The notes beneath the pieces were generated by a model. It was not told the DNA's origin, made no database searches, and saw only the letters and a list, made by a program, of their open reading frames with translations. The translations under genes and the position numbers were made by a program. This document shows positions 34,444-43,245 of a stretch of DNA of 64,000 nt, piece after piece; within the stretch, counting starts at the first letter, position 1, and each line of letters opens with the position of its first letter. Source of the DNA: JAGWBD01 sp965197455 (GTDB taxonomy: Bacteria > Chloroflexota > Anaerolineae > Aggregatilineales > Phototrophicaceae); assembly GCA_965197455.1 (NCBI GenBank), contig OZ240208.1, positions 1,860,001-1,924,000 on the forward strand, given 5' to 3'.

Positions 34444-34619
34444 TGCTGGTACGTCCCCAACATTTCCATTACATCAAGTATCCATGGCATATCAAAGCGC
34501 TTGTGCCAAAGAGGGTTCAAAGATGAATTGATTTCATTGGAATATACACAAAGTCTAACTTTGATATGCGTGTGGAACAAGGACAAAAAGCTGAAACTTC
34601 AAGGTTGTTGAGCCTCATA

Positions 34620-34628
34620 TGGTACACT
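34620..34628 (+). promoter_or_regulatory. Extended -10 promoter of gatB, placed for leaderless transcription
   Basis: TGGTACACT ends 8 bases before the gatB ATG at 34637. The expected start point lies about two bases ahead of the ATG, and no ribosome site exists between. Confidence 0.55.
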
Positions 34629-34636
34629 GCCGCGCC

Positions 34637-36085
34637 ATGAACGACTGGACACCCGTCATCGGCCTTGAGGTGCACGCCGAGCTGCAGACCGCCAGCAAGA
34701 TGTTCAGCGATTGCCCGGTGGTTGACAGCGTCGAGGCCGCGCCCAACAGCGCCGTGGACGCCGTCTCGCTGGGCCTGCCGGGCACGCTGCCGGTCATCAA
34801 CCGCCGCGCCATGGAGTACGGCATGATGGTCGGCCTTGCGCTCAACTGCGAGATTCCGCCTGTCAATCGCTTCGACCGCAAAAGCTACTTCTACCCCGAC
34901 CTGCCCAAGGGTTACCAGATCAGCCAGTACGAACTTCCGCTGGCCGTCAACGGCCACGTTGATATCGAACTGGCAGATGGCCGCAGCAAGCGCATTCGCG
35001 TACGCCGCGCGCACATGGAAGAGGACACCGGCAAGCTGACGCACGTCGCCGGTGGTTTCAGCCTGGTCGATTACAACCGCGCCGGCGTGCCCCTGCTGGA
35101 AATCGTGACCGAGCCCGACCTGGCCAACGCCGCCGAGGCGGAGGCCTTCGCGCGCAGCCTGCGCGGCATCCTGCGCTGGCTGCGCGTCAACAGCGGCGAC
35201 ATGTCGAAGGGCGTGCTGCGCTTCGAGGCCAACGTCAGTTTGCGCCGGCCCAACGACGCCGATCTGCGTACGCGCACCGAAATCAAGAACCTCAACAGCA
35301 TTCGCCACATGACGCGCGCCATCGAAAGCGAGCTGCGGCGTCAGCAGCGACTCTACGAAAGCGGCGACACAGTGCGCCAGGCCACGCTCGGCTGGGACGA
35401 AGACGCGCAGCGCATCGTCGTGCAGCGCTACAAGGAGCGCGCCGATGAGTATCGCTACTTCCCGGAGCCGGACCTGCCCGTCGTGGAGGTCAGCGCGGCC
35501 TGGGTCAACGAGATACGCGCGCGCATTCCCGAACTGCCAGAAGCGCGCGCGCAACGCTTCGTGGCGCAGCACGCTCTCACTTCCGCCGACGCGCAGCAGC
35601 TGGTGACGGAGCGGGCAGTCGCGGACTTCTACGAGGCGACCTTGCAGGACGGCGTCGAGCCGCAGACCTGCGCGAAGTGGATTTGCGGCGCGCTCTTCGC
35701 GCTGATGAACGCCCGCGAGACCGCGCGCGAAGACATCGGGCAACTGCGCTTCAGCGCCGCGCAGTTCTCAGCCCTGCTGCGCATGGTGAGCGATAATACG
35801 CTCAACCGCGGCACGGCGACGGCGGTGCTGGAAGCCATGTGGGAGAGCGGCGCAGCGCCGGAGCAGATCGTGCGCGAACGCGGCCTGGCGCAAATCTCTG
35901 ACAGCAACGTTATAGAAGAGACCGTCGACCAGGTGCTGGCGCAGCAGACGCAGCTGGTAGCCCGCTATCAGGCCGGCGAAACGAAGTTACTGGGCGCCTT
36001 AATGGGCCAGGCGATGAAAGCCCTGCGCGGCCAGGGCAATCCGGCCGCCGTGCGCGCGGCGCTGCTGCAGCGTCTGGACGTGTAG
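34637..36085 (+). CDS. gatB: Aspartyl/glutamyl-tRNA(Asn/Gln) amidotransferase subunit B
   Basis: This 482-residue GatB is the kinase/transamidase subunit that converts misacylated Glu-tRNA(Gln) or Asp-tRNA(Asn). It has GLEVHAELQTASKMF, GLALNCEIPP, FDRKSYFYPDLPKGYQISQY and EDTGKLTH, with the helical and YqeY-like tRNA-binding domains at the C-terminus. The zinc-binding Cys motif of many GatB proteins (around CPVC) reads VDAVSLGLPG here, so this is a zinc-free version. I start at ATG 34637, since the six codons before it lie across the promoter. gatA and gatC are not in the window. Confidence 0.95.
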   Translation: MNDWTPVIGLEVHAELQTASKMFSDCPVVDSVEAAPNSAVDAVSLGLPGTLPVINRRAMEYGMMVGLALNCEIPPVNRFDRKSYFYPDLPKGYQISQYELPLAVNGHVDIELADGRSKRIRVRRAHMEEDTGKLTHVAGGFSLVDYNRAGVPLLEIVTEPDLANAAEAEAFARSLRGILRWLRVNSGDMSKGVLRFEANVSLRRPNDADLRTRTEIKNLNSIRHMTRAIESELRRQQRLYESGDTVRQATLGWDEDAQRIVVQRYKERADEYRYFPEPDLPVVEVSAAWVNEIRARIPELPEARAQRFVAQHALTSADAQQLVTERAVADFYEATLQDGVEPQTCAKWICGALFALMNARETAREDIGQLRFSAAQFSALLRMVSDNTLNRGTATAVLEAMWESGAAPEQIVRERGLAQISDSNVIEETVDQVLAQQTQLVARYQAGETKLLGALMGQAMKALRGQGNPAAVRAALLQRLDV

Positions 36086-36089
36086 CCGC

Positions 36090-37652
36090 TCAGTAGCCGG
36101 CGCGCAGTAGCAGCCAGGCGACCGCCGTCATCCCCGCCAGCAATACAGCACCGTAGAGCAGCAGACTGCGCAGGACGCGCCCCTCGTCGCCGCGCCCGAT
36201 GCCAACCGTGCTGGCGCCCACCAGAATCTTGGCCGGCGCCATCATGCTGGCGATGGCCGCGGACGCGGTCTGCAACGCCAGCACCAGCGACACGCTCAGC
36301 CCCATCAACTGCGCACTGTCCAGCTGCAGACCGGCGAAGACTGCGTTCGAGTTGGTGTTGCTGCCGGTCATGAAGGAGCCCAGCGTGCCGATCAGCGTGG
36401 CGACCACGGCGTACCAGTCTGGCGCGACCGCGCGGCTCAGCCACTCGGCCAGGGTGCGCGTCATGCCGGCGTTCTGCATCACGGTCGCCATGGCCACCAT
36501 CGCGAGGATGCCGATCGCCGGGCGCAGGCCCTTCTGCCGCACGCCCTGCAGCACGTCGCGTGCAGCACCGCCCCTCAACCATCCGCGCCTGCGGAAGAGC
36601 CAGAAGGCCAGCAGCGTGCTGTAGAGCAGCACCGAGCCCGTATGCACCAGCAGCGGGATGCCGACGCCCGGCGCCGCCGGCGTCACCCAGCCCAGCGACG
36701 TCTCCAGCTGCGGGATGTGGATGGCCGGGCGCACTTGACCGAAGAAGGCCTTCACCGGCTGCACGCCGATCAACCCGACGGCCAGCACGATCAGGATGAC
36801 GTAGGGCGCAATCGCCAGGCGCAGCGGTGGCCCTTCTGCCTGGCCGGCCGCAACGGCATCGCCCGCGCCGCGCCAGCGACGCCAGCGCGTGACCCACAGC
36901 CCGGTCAGCAGGCCCGCCAGACCGGCGCAGGCCGAGGCGATGTTCCACAGGCCGGCGACGGCGACCAGATATTGCACCACGGCCATCACCACGCCGATGA
37001 CCAGCACCGCCGGCAGCGCGCGCCACAGCCCACGCAAGCCGCCCGCCGCGTGTGCCGCCAGCGCGCCGCAACCAGGCGCGGCCAGGCCCAGCAGTATCGC
37101 CGTGGGCGGTGCCAGCAGCGCCGAGGGCTGCCCCGTGACGCCGATCAGCGCGATGAAGGAGGAGCCCAGCGAGCCGAAGGTCACCGCCCACGCGTGGCCG
37201 ATGAAGGGCACGATGACGGCCGTCAGCGGCGAAAGACCGAGGCCGACCAGCAGCGGCGCGGTCACCGCGATGGGCACGCCGAAGCCGCCCACGCCCTGCA
37301 GGAAGGAGGCGAAGACCCAGCCCGTCAGCAGCACGCGCAGCACGCTGTCGCCGGTCAGTCCACCGAACCAGCGCGCGATCACGGCCAGCGCGCCGGCCGC
37401 GCTCACCACCTGGTAGAGCGCCAGCGCCGCCCATACGATGAGCACCACGTCGATTGTCAGCACCAGGGCGCGCAGATGCGCGTAGAGCAGCAACTCAGTG
37501 CCGGCGCCGAAACGCAGCACGGCTATCAGCAGCGCCACCAGCCAGCCAGCCGGGCCAGCCTTTGCGCCGCCCATGCGCAGGCCGGTCATCAGCAGCAGCA
37601 CGGTCAGGGGCGGGGCCGCAGCCAGCGCGACGCTCAGGGGGTCGGAGGGCAT
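36090..37652 (-). CDS. L-lactate permease (LctP/LldP family)
   Basis: This 520-residue inner-membrane protein has about 13 helices. Family features include VFASFLQGVGGFGVPIAVTA, VIVPFIGHAWAVTFGSLGSS and GTLGSFMTGSNTNSNAVFAG. It carries out proton-coupled uptake of lactate or glycolate. No lactate dehydrogenase gene is nearby. The ATG at 37652 is preferred over an upstream TTG at 37688. It lies convergent with gatB, 4 bases apart. Confidence 0.9.
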   Translation of the reverse strand: MPSDPLSVALAAAPPLTVLLLMTGLRMGGAKAGPAGWLVALLIAVLRFGAGTELLLYAHLRALVLTIDVVLIVWAALALYQVVSAAGALAVIARWFGGLTGDSVLRVLLTGWVFASFLQGVGGFGVPIAVTAPLLVGLGLSPLTAVIVPFIGHAWAVTFGSLGSSFIALIGVTGQPSALLAPPTAILLGLAAPGCGALAAHAAGGLRGLWRALPAVLVIGVVMAVVQYLVAVAGLWNIASACAGLAGLLTGLWVTRWRRWRGAGDAVAAGQAEGPPLRLAIAPYVILIVLAVGLIGVQPVKAFFGQVRPAIHIPQLETSLGWVTPAAPGVGIPLLVHTGSVLLYSTLLAFWLFRRRGWLRGGAARDVLQGVRQKGLRPAIGILAMVAMATVMQNAGMTRTLAEWLSRAVAPDWYAVVATLIGTLGSFMTGSNTNSNAVFAGLQLDSAQLMGLSVSLVLALQTASAAIASMMAPAKILVGASTVGIGRGDEGRVLRSLLLYGAVLLAGMTAVAWLLLRAGY

Positions 37653-37684
37653 GGCAGGGAATATCGCCGCGCGCCAGACTCCTG

Positions 37685-38296
37685 TCAAGCGCTGCCTGGT
37701 TTGCGCGCGCGCAGAAAGGCCACCTGAGCCCCGGACCCGGCCTGGCCACGCGGGTCGGCGGGGTCGCTGAACATGTCGGGGATGCTGCGCCCTTCGGCCA
37801 CCTCAATCTTCAGCTCCGGCAAGGCCGCCGCCAGCTCCGCCGCTGTGGTGAGCTCCGCAGCGGCAATGCCCCAGACCGCGCTCATCGAACGGTCCCATTC
37901 GGCGACGAGCAGGGTGCCACCCGGACGCAGCGCCTGGGCGGCCGTCTGCAACGTGCGCTGAGCCGCGGCGCCGGCGGGCAGGGCGTAGGTGCTGATGACC
38001 AGATCGTAGTGCGCATCCGACTGCCAGGCGCTGAAATCGGCGCAGCAGAAACGGGCGTCAAGGCCGCGAGCGAGCGCCGCTGCCCTGGCCAGTTCGATGG
38101 CGCTCGCGGCGCAGTCGATGCCGGTGACCTGCCAGCCGGCCGCGGCCAACATTAGCGCGTTGGCGCCATTGCCGCAGCCCAGATCCAGCGCGCGCCCTGG
38201 TGTCAGCGTCGCCAGTTCACGCTGCAGCACGCACTCCACCACCATCACCTGGTCAGCCTCACTGCGCCAGGCTTCTTCCCAGAATGCTGCGTCCAT
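37685..38296 (-). CDS. SAM-dependent methyltransferase
   Basis: This 203-residue class I methyltransferase has motif I ALDLGCGNGANALML, motif II around VTGIDCAASAIELAR and LVISTYALPA. Short proteins of this type often act on small molecules. I start at ATG 38296, preceded by GGGAGCGAC. It is followed by the lactate permease gene 32 bases later and diverges from the HEAT-like gene. Confidence 0.88.
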   Translation of the reverse strand: MDAAFWEEAWRSEADQVMVVECVLQRELATLTPGRALDLGCGNGANALMLAAAGWQVTGIDCAASAIELARAAALARGLDARFCCADFSAWQSDAHYDLVISTYALPAGAAAQRTLQTAAQALRPGGTLLVAEWDRSMSAVWGIAAAELTTAAELAAALPELKIEVAEGRSIPDMFSDPADPRGQAGSGAQVAFLRARKPGSA

Positions 38297-38384
38297 GCGA
38301 GTCGCTCCCTGTTCTGCCGCAGGTATAGCGCGCATGGGCCTGCCAGGGCAAGATGATGGGCGCTCGAATATCGGGGAGCAGCGC

Positions 38385-39329
38385 ATGAGCCTGGAAGCCC
38401 TGGCGCGACAACTCAGGCGAGCGAAAGACAGCGCTGAACGGCGGACCCTGGCGCTCGAACTGCTGGCAAGCAGCCAGCGGCGTGAGCTGGTCGACGAGGC
38501 CCTGCGCGCGCTGGAGGGCAGCGACCCCGGTGACGAGGCGCGTCCACTGTTGCGCGCCCGCGCCTTGCATTACTTCGACGAGCCGCAGCGCGACCATGGC
38601 GCGCTCATCCGCGAACAGCTGTTGCGCCTGTTGCTGCATATCGGTCACCCTGAGGAGCGCGATCTCTGGCTGCGCGCGCTGGACACCTACGAAATCGAAC
38701 CCATGATGGGCGAGGTCACGCAGAACCTGCGCGCCATCGGTCTCGTCGGCCTGGCCGGGCACGTGCCCGAGATGGCACAGCGGCACGCAGTACGCCTGCT
38801 GCACGAACTGGAGTCCACCTCACGCTTCAACAGCGAGCCGGCGTTGACCGCGCTCAACCTGCTGGCGCAGCAGGAACAGCCGCTGGTGATCTATGGCTGG
38901 CTGCTGGCCAGCGCCGCCGAGGCTCTTGACCTCGGGCTGGATGAACTGGTGGGCCGGGCGCTGGAATCGCTGGGCGCGGACTTGCCGCCCAGGCTTTATC
39001 GTCCGCTGCTGGAGCAGTTCGCCGGGCGCGACCGCGCGTTGGTGAACATGGGCCTGGCGACGCACATCGTCGAGAGTCGCGCGCAGCCGCTCTACGATGC
39101 GCTGGAGTCAATCCTGACGCAGACGCGCCACGACGAGTTGCACAACTACATCGTGGTGTTGCTGGCCGGCGCGCGTGAACCAGAGCTGGAGCGACGCCTG
39201 CTGGCGCTGGCCCGGCTGAGCCCGCCGCAGCGCTGCAATAACTTCCTGGCGGCGCTGGAGCTGCTGCCCGGCAAGCCGGACGCGGAACTGCAGGCCTGGC
39301 TGCGTCAGCGGCAGCGGCAACGCGCCTGA
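38385..39329 (+). CDS. HEAT-like helical repeat protein
   Basis: This 314-residue, all-helical, Leu/Arg-rich protein has repeated two-helix units such as EQLLRLLLHIGHPEERDLWL and LESILTQTRHDELHNYIVVL, consistent with an alpha-solenoid. There is no signal or membrane segment. ATG 38385 follows GGGGAGC. Function is unknown; such folds bind proteins or small targets. A degraded copy of its 3' part lies at 40136-40201, beyond the toxin-antitoxin genes. Confidence 0.65.
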   Translation: MSLEALARQLRRAKDSAERRTLALELLASSQRRELVDEALRALEGSDPGDEARPLLRARALHYFDEPQRDHGALIREQLLRLLLHIGHPEERDLWLRALDTYEIEPMMGEVTQNLRAIGLVGLAGHVPEMAQRHAVRLLHELESTSRFNSEPALTALNLLAQQEQPLVIYGWLLASAAEALDLGLDELVGRALESLGADLPPRLYRPLLEQFAGRDRALVNMGLATHIVESRAQPLYDALESILTQTRHDELHNYIVVLLAGAREPELERRLLALARLSPPQRCNNFLAALELLPGKPDAELQAWLRQRQRQRA

Positions 39330-39337
39330 GACCTGAA

Positions 39338-39766
39338 TTAAAGAGGTTGTGAAGCGATGTTGACCAGACTGAGACCTTCCGCGCTCGCGGCGCGCAACTG
39401 CCTGCGGTCCAGGCTGACGAGCGAGTAGCCAAAGTCTACTGCCATTGCAAGGTAGCAACTGTCGTAGACGGTCAGGTTATGCGTTAAGGTGAGTTTCAAG
39501 GTTTCCTTGAGAAATTCTCCCGATTCCACGCACTGCAACCCCAGACCCTGCAAGGTCTCCATGGTTGACATCGCGTCGTTCGTTGACCAACCGTGGAAAC
39601 GGGCCTGCTTCCAGATGGTGTTGGTGCACTCCAGCAGGCAGAAGTCTGGTACAACTCTCGCCTCTTCTTCCTCGATCAGTCTCAGAAACTCGAGAGTTCT
39701 CTCATGCAACGGGCCAGCGATGAGCAACTCCATAATCTCGCTGGCGTCCAGAACATATCCGGTCAT
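39338..39766 (-). CDS. PIN-domain ribonuclease toxin (VapC-like)
   Basis: This 142-residue PIN domain protein has the acidic metal-binding residues in order: Asp7 in YVLDASEIME, Glu in FCLLECTNTIW, Asp101 in LTVYDSCYLAMA and Asp119 in LVSLDRRQL. PIN toxins cleave tRNA or rRNA. Its start overlaps the upstream gene by 4 bases (ATGA), the usual toxin-after-antitoxin order. Confidence 0.88.
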   Translation of the reverse strand: MTGYVLDASEIMELLIAGPLHERTLEFLRLIEEEEARVVPDFCLLECTNTIWKQARFHGWSTNDAMSTMETLQGLGLQCVESGEFLKETLKLTLTHNLTVYDSCYLAMAVDFGYSLVSLDRRQLRAASAEGLSLVNIASQPL

Positions 39767-40089
39767 TCAGAACTGCCGTGGAGTTTGCGCTCCACGGTGA
39801 TCCACTCGCTGCCGGTGAGCTTCCGCGATGGCTTCCAGTTGCGGATCGCTTCCCGTTCCTCAATGATCAGCTGCGAGCCGGATTTGGCGCCTGGCTTCTG
39901 TACAAAACGATTGCGTTCAACCTCGTCGAGTCTCTGCTGCCAGGTACGCCCATCCCTTGCAGCGGAATTTGGTCTGCGCACAAAACCATTCTCGCACAAA
40001 AGCCTCGCGACCCGCTCATCGACTATCCTGGCAACCAACTGCTTCAATTCCGCGCGCGTCATCTCGCCAACGCGTTCCATCATCCGCAT
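39763..40089 (-). CDS. Probable antitoxin partner of the PIN toxin
   Basis: This 108-residue basic, mostly helical protein has a Trp- and Arg-containing C-terminal tail (IRNWKPSRKLTGSEWITVER). It has no recognisable Phd, AbrB or ribbon-helix-helix motif, so its DNA-binding type is open. The assignment rests on its 4-base overlap and position directly upstream of the VapC-like toxin. ATGs at codons 1, 3 and 4 are all possible starts. Confidence 0.65.
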   Translation of the reverse strand: MRMMERVGEMTRAELKQLVARIVDERVARLLCENGFVRRPNSAARDGRTWQQRLDEVERNRFVQKPGAKSGSQLIIEEREAIRNWKPSRKLTGSEWITVERKLHGSSE

Positions 40090-40110
40090 CCTGACTCACC
40101 TGACAAGATG

Positions 40111-40119
40111 ATTGTAGCA
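40111..40119 (-). promoter_or_regulatory. Extended -10 promoter of the toxin-antitoxin operon
   Basis: On the reverse strand TGCTACAAT lies 21 bases before the antitoxin ATG. It is identical to the element at 29325-29333. Confidence 0.55.
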
Positions 40120-40135
40120 CAGCAGGGAGCCAGGC

Positions 40136-40201
40136 CTGACGCAGACGCGCCAGGACGAGCTGCTCAACTACATCGTGGTGCTGCTGGTCGGGCTGCTTTA
40201 G
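40136..40201 (+). pseudogene. Remnant of a second HEAT-like gene
   Basis: A 58-base stretch (40135-40192) matches 39113-39170 of the HEAT-like gene at about nine bases in ten, in the same reading frame (LTQTRQDELLNYIVVLLVG against LTQTRHDELHNYIVVLLAG), and then runs into TAG at 40199-40201. The rest of the copy is missing. The toxin-antitoxin pair lies between the full gene and the remnant. Confidence 0.65.
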
Positions 40202-41448
40202 CCACAGGACTTCTGGGGGCAGGCGCTGGCCCAGTCTATCTCGTCAGCGGGCCCGTAGACCTGCAGCATCTCCACAGTGCCTGCCTCAATGCGGTAGATG
40301 CCCGTCTGCGCCGTCAGGCATTCGCCGTCTGCCGCGCAGGTGATGTCGCCGGACACGCCTGCATAGCCGTCCAGAGCGTCCACGTAGTCGAGCAGCGCCG
40401 CGCGGTCGATGGCCAGCGCGCCATCTTCCGCCACCTCCGCGACCGCCTCAATGGCGTCCAGCAGAATGTGGTAGGCGTCAAAGCCGCCAACATGGTAGGG
40501 CGCGGAGGGCGACTCGCCGAACATGTCCACGAAGCGACGGGTCATCGCGGCGGCGACCGCTGTGTCCGGCTCCAGCGGCGTCGCGCCATAGACGCCATCG
40601 GCCGCCGGCCCCAGCGTGTCAATCAGCCGGTGCGCCCAGTTCGACTCGTTGCCAAAGAATGGCGTCTCCGCCAGACCCGCCGCCTCGCGCCCGGCGAGCA
40701 CGGCGACCGAGTGCAGCGTGTCGCAGGCGCAGTAGAGCCAGTCGATATCGGCCGCTGCAATCTCCTCAAGCAGGGCCGCCAACTGCGCCTCTTCCAGCTC
40801 GGTCGGCAGCAGGGCCTCCAGCACGATCTCTCCGCCCAGCCCTGTGAAGCGCGCGTCCAGCTCCCCAGCCAGGCCCTGGTAGAAGGCGTTGCTTTCGCTA
40901 TGCAACACGGCGATGCGCCGCGCGTCGACCTGCTCATAGAGGTAGCGGGCGGCCCCTTCCATCACACCCGTGTCCGCGCCAACCAGGCGGTGGAAGCTGG
41001 TGAAGCCCTGCTCGCTCAGGGCCGGCAGCGAGCAACTGGGGGTGATACTGGTGTAGCCGGCCTCGTCGAGCACCGGCGCAACCGCCAGACAGGAGCTGGA
41101 GCAGTTGGGGCCGATGATCGCCGCCACGCGCCCCTGCGCGACATAGTCCGCCGCGAGCGCGGCAGCCTGGTCGAAATCGCAGCCTGAATCGCCATGAACC
41201 AGCTCGACGGGGATCGCGCGCCCGCCAATCGACAGGGTCGGTCGCTCCGATTGGGCCAGCAGTACGCCCAGCTTGCTGACATGGCCGAGGCTGTGCTCGA
41301 TCGCGCCGCGCGTCATCACGCCCAGCGCCACGGGTGCGTCCGGCGCGACGGTGAGCACCCCTTCTTCAGCACCCAGTGGCGCGCAAATCACCAGCGCCAG
41401 ACTGAGCGAAAGCAACCTGGCAACCCTGGGTAACGTCCCCCGCGTCAT
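40198..41448 (-). CDS. Branched-chain amino acid-type ABC substrate-binding protein
   Basis: This 416-residue secreted protein has a signal peptide (LLSLSLALVICAPLGA) and a Peripla_BP_6-type fold: LGVLLAQSERPTLSIGGRAI, VAAIIGPNCSSSCLAVAPVL and YHVGGFDAYHILLDAIEAVA. No lipobox is seen. No permease or ATPase genes adjoin it, so it may be an orphan receptor or work with a transporter encoded elsewhere. Ribosome site GGAGGCAAAT precedes ATG 41448. Confidence 0.85.
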   Translation of the reverse strand: MTRGTLPRVARLLSLSLALVICAPLGAEEGVLTVAPDAPVALGVMTRGAIEHSLGHVSKLGVLLAQSERPTLSIGGRAIPVELVHGDSGCDFDQAAALAADYVAQGRVAAIIGPNCSSSCLAVAPVLDEAGYTSITPSCSLPALSEQGFTSFHRLVGADTGVMEGAARYLYEQVDARRIAVLHSESNAFYQGLAGELDARFTGLGGEIVLEALLPTELEEAQLAALLEEIAAADIDWLYCACDTLHSVAVLAGREAAGLAETPFFGNESNWAHRLIDTLGPAADGVYGATPLEPDTAVAAAMTRRFVDMFGESPSAPYHVGGFDAYHILLDAIEAVAEVAEDGALAIDRAALLDYVDALDGYAGVSGDITCAADGECLTAQTGIYRIEAGTVEMLQVYGPADEIDWASACPQKSCG

Positions 41449-41492
41449 TATTTGCCTCCATTGGCCGCGTCTGTGACGGCCAATCCCCGGCT

Positions 41493-42464
41493 TTACTCCC
41501 CGCGTTCGGGCGACCCCGTGCGGCGGGCGTCAAGGTCTTGTTCCGCGCGCGCGGCAATGCCACTGGCAGAGCGAAGCAGGCGACGGCGGGCGCGCTGAAG
41601 GTCCTGCTCGTGCTTGAGCAGCACCGACAGCGTGCGCCCCAGCGTACGCCGGTCGAGCGTGTCGGCCTGCAGCGCCACCAGCGCCCTGGCCCAGTCGATG
41701 GTTTCGGAAATGCCCGGGTTCTTGCGCAGGTCCAGGTCACGCAGGCCCTGCACCAGCGCGACGGCCTGGGCGGCCAGGCGCTCGTTCAGCTGCGGCACAT
41801 GCAGGCGCAGAATCTCAAGCTCGGTCTCCTGCGCCGGATAGTCGATGAAGGTATACAGGCAGCGGCGACGCAGGGCTTCGGAGAGCTCGCGGGTGTGGTT
41901 GCTGGTGAGCACGACGGCGGGGCGATGACGGGCGCGGATGGTGCCCAGCTCCGGCACGCTGACCTGAAACTCGCTCAGCACTTCCAGCAGGAAGGCCTCA
42001 AACTCGGCGTCGGCGCGGTCGATCTCGTCGATCAGCAGCAGCGCCGGCTCCTCGCTGGTGATGGCCTGCAACAGGGGCCGCGCGAGCAGGAAGCGCTCGG
42101 AGAAGAAGACCTCTTCCTGGCCGGCGAGCTGGTCAGCAGCTTCCGCCAGGCTGCCGGCCGTGGCCAGCATCTCGCCCAGCTTGTCGCGCAGCAGCTGGGT
42201 GTAGAGCATCTGCCGCGCGTACTCCCATTCGTAGAGCGCGCGGCTCTCGTCAAGGCCTTCGTAGCATTGCAGGCGAATTAGGCGGCGTCCGCTGGCGGCG
42301 GCCCAGGCGATGGCCAGCGCAGTCTTGCCCACGCCGGCGGGACCTTCAGCCAGCAGGGGGCGCTGCAGCTCTTGCGCGAGGAAGAGCACTGTCGCGAGTT
42401 CTTCACTGGCAATATAACCCTGCGCGCCCAGTGCCGTACCCAGGGCAGCGTAGTTGTCAGGCAT
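41493..42464 (-). CDS. MoxR family AAA+ ATPase
   Basis: This 323-residue AAA+ protein of the MoxR group is a chaperone-like ATPase often acting with VWA-domain partners. It has Walker A AEGPAGVGKTALA, Walker B LLLIDEIDRAD, sensor 1 VVLTSNHTRELS and an arginine-finger region ALRRRCLY. No VWA gene is in the window. Its start overlaps the uppS stop by 8 bases, placing it at the end of the cysS-rlmB-frr-uppS run. Confidence 0.9.
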   Translation of the reverse strand: MPDNYAALGTALGAQGYIASEELATVLFLAQELQRPLLAEGPAGVGKTALAIAWAAASGRRLIRLQCYEGLDESRALYEWEYARQMLYTQLLRDKLGEMLATAGSLAEAADQLAGQEEVFFSERFLLARPLLQAITSEEPALLLIDEIDRADAEFEAFLLEVLSEFQVSVPELGTIRARHRPAVVLTSNHTRELSEALRRRCLYTFIDYPAQETELEILRLHVPQLNERLAAQAVALVQGLRDLDLRKNPGISETIDWARALVALQADTLDRRTLGRTLSVLLKHEQDLQRARRRLLRSASGIAARAEQDLDARRTGSPERGE

Positions 42465-43224
42465 GCGAGCCGGGAAGCTTCAGGCGCAGCTGCTCGTCGG
42501 TCTTGCCGAAGCGCCGCGTGCGCCGGCTGTATTCGTCCAGCGCTGCCCACAAATGCTCGCGGCCAAAATCCGGCCAGTAGACCGGCGTAAAGTGGTATTC
42601 GGAGTAGCTGCCCTGCCACACGAGGAAGTTGCTCAGGCGCTGCTCGCCGCTGGTGCGGATGATGAGGTCGGGGTCCGGCAGCGGACTGGTGTACATGTAG
42701 CGGTCGATGAGCGCCTCGTCGATCGCTTCCGGCGGGATGCCGTCGGCGACGATGCGGCGCAGGGCGCGCACGATTTCATCGCGTCCACCGTAGTTGAGGG
42801 CCACGTTGAGGATCATGCAGCGGTTGTGGCGCGTCAGCGCGACGGCCTTGCGAATCTTGCGCTGCAGCGAAGCGGGAATGCCCTCCAGCTCGCCAATGTG
42901 CCGGATCTGCACGCCCTGCTCGTCCAGCTCGCGCAGCTCGCGGTCGATGACCAGTTCGAGCGTGTCCATCAGCACGCGCACCTCGGTGCGCGGGCGCTTC
43001 CAGTTTTCGGTGGAGAAGGCGTAGAGCGTCAGCACCTCAATGCCGAACTCGACCGAAGCGCGCAGAATCTCGCGCAGGTTCTCGGTCCCCTGGCGATGTC
43101 CCTCGGCGCGCGGCAGCCCCCTGGACCTGGCCCAGCGTCCATTGCCGTCCATAATAATGGCCACGTGCCGTGGCACGTGCGCCGGGAGCCTGCCGTTGCG
43201 GGAAGTCGCGACCATGGTAGCCAT
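42457..43224 (-). CDS. uppS: Undecaprenyl diphosphate synthase (isoprenyl transferase)
   Basis: This 255-residue cis-prenyltransferase makes the lipid carrier for cell-wall synthesis. The signature motifs are present: HVAIIMDGNGRWARSRGLPR (catalytic Asp), GHRQGTENLREI, LTLYAFSTENWKRP, LNVALNYGGRDEI and DLIIRTSGEQRLSNFLVWQ. It lies downstream of frr, the classical neighbour order. Confidence 0.96.
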   Translation of the reverse strand: MATMVATSRNGRLPAHVPRHVAIIMDGNGRWARSRGLPRAEGHRQGTENLREILRASVEFGIEVLTLYAFSTENWKRPRTEVRVLMDTLELVIDRELRELDEQGVQIRHIGELEGIPASLQRKIRKAVALTRHNRCMILNVALNYGGRDEIVRALRRIVADGIPPEAIDEALIDRYMYTSPLPDPDLIIRTSGEQRLSNFLVWQGSYSEYHFTPVYWPDFGREHLWAALDEYSRRTRRFGKTDEQLRLKLPGSHA

Positions 43225-43245
43225 CAGTGCCCGGCCCGCGAGGGC

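Noticed and set aside
34517..35743. Long reverse open frame opposite gatB
   Set aside because: Antisense shadow; the forward frame is an unmistakable GatB.
35968..37434. Second reverse frame within the lactate permease gene
   Set aside because: Arg/Gly/Ala-rich out-of-frame translation of the permease gene, with no membrane helices or motifs.
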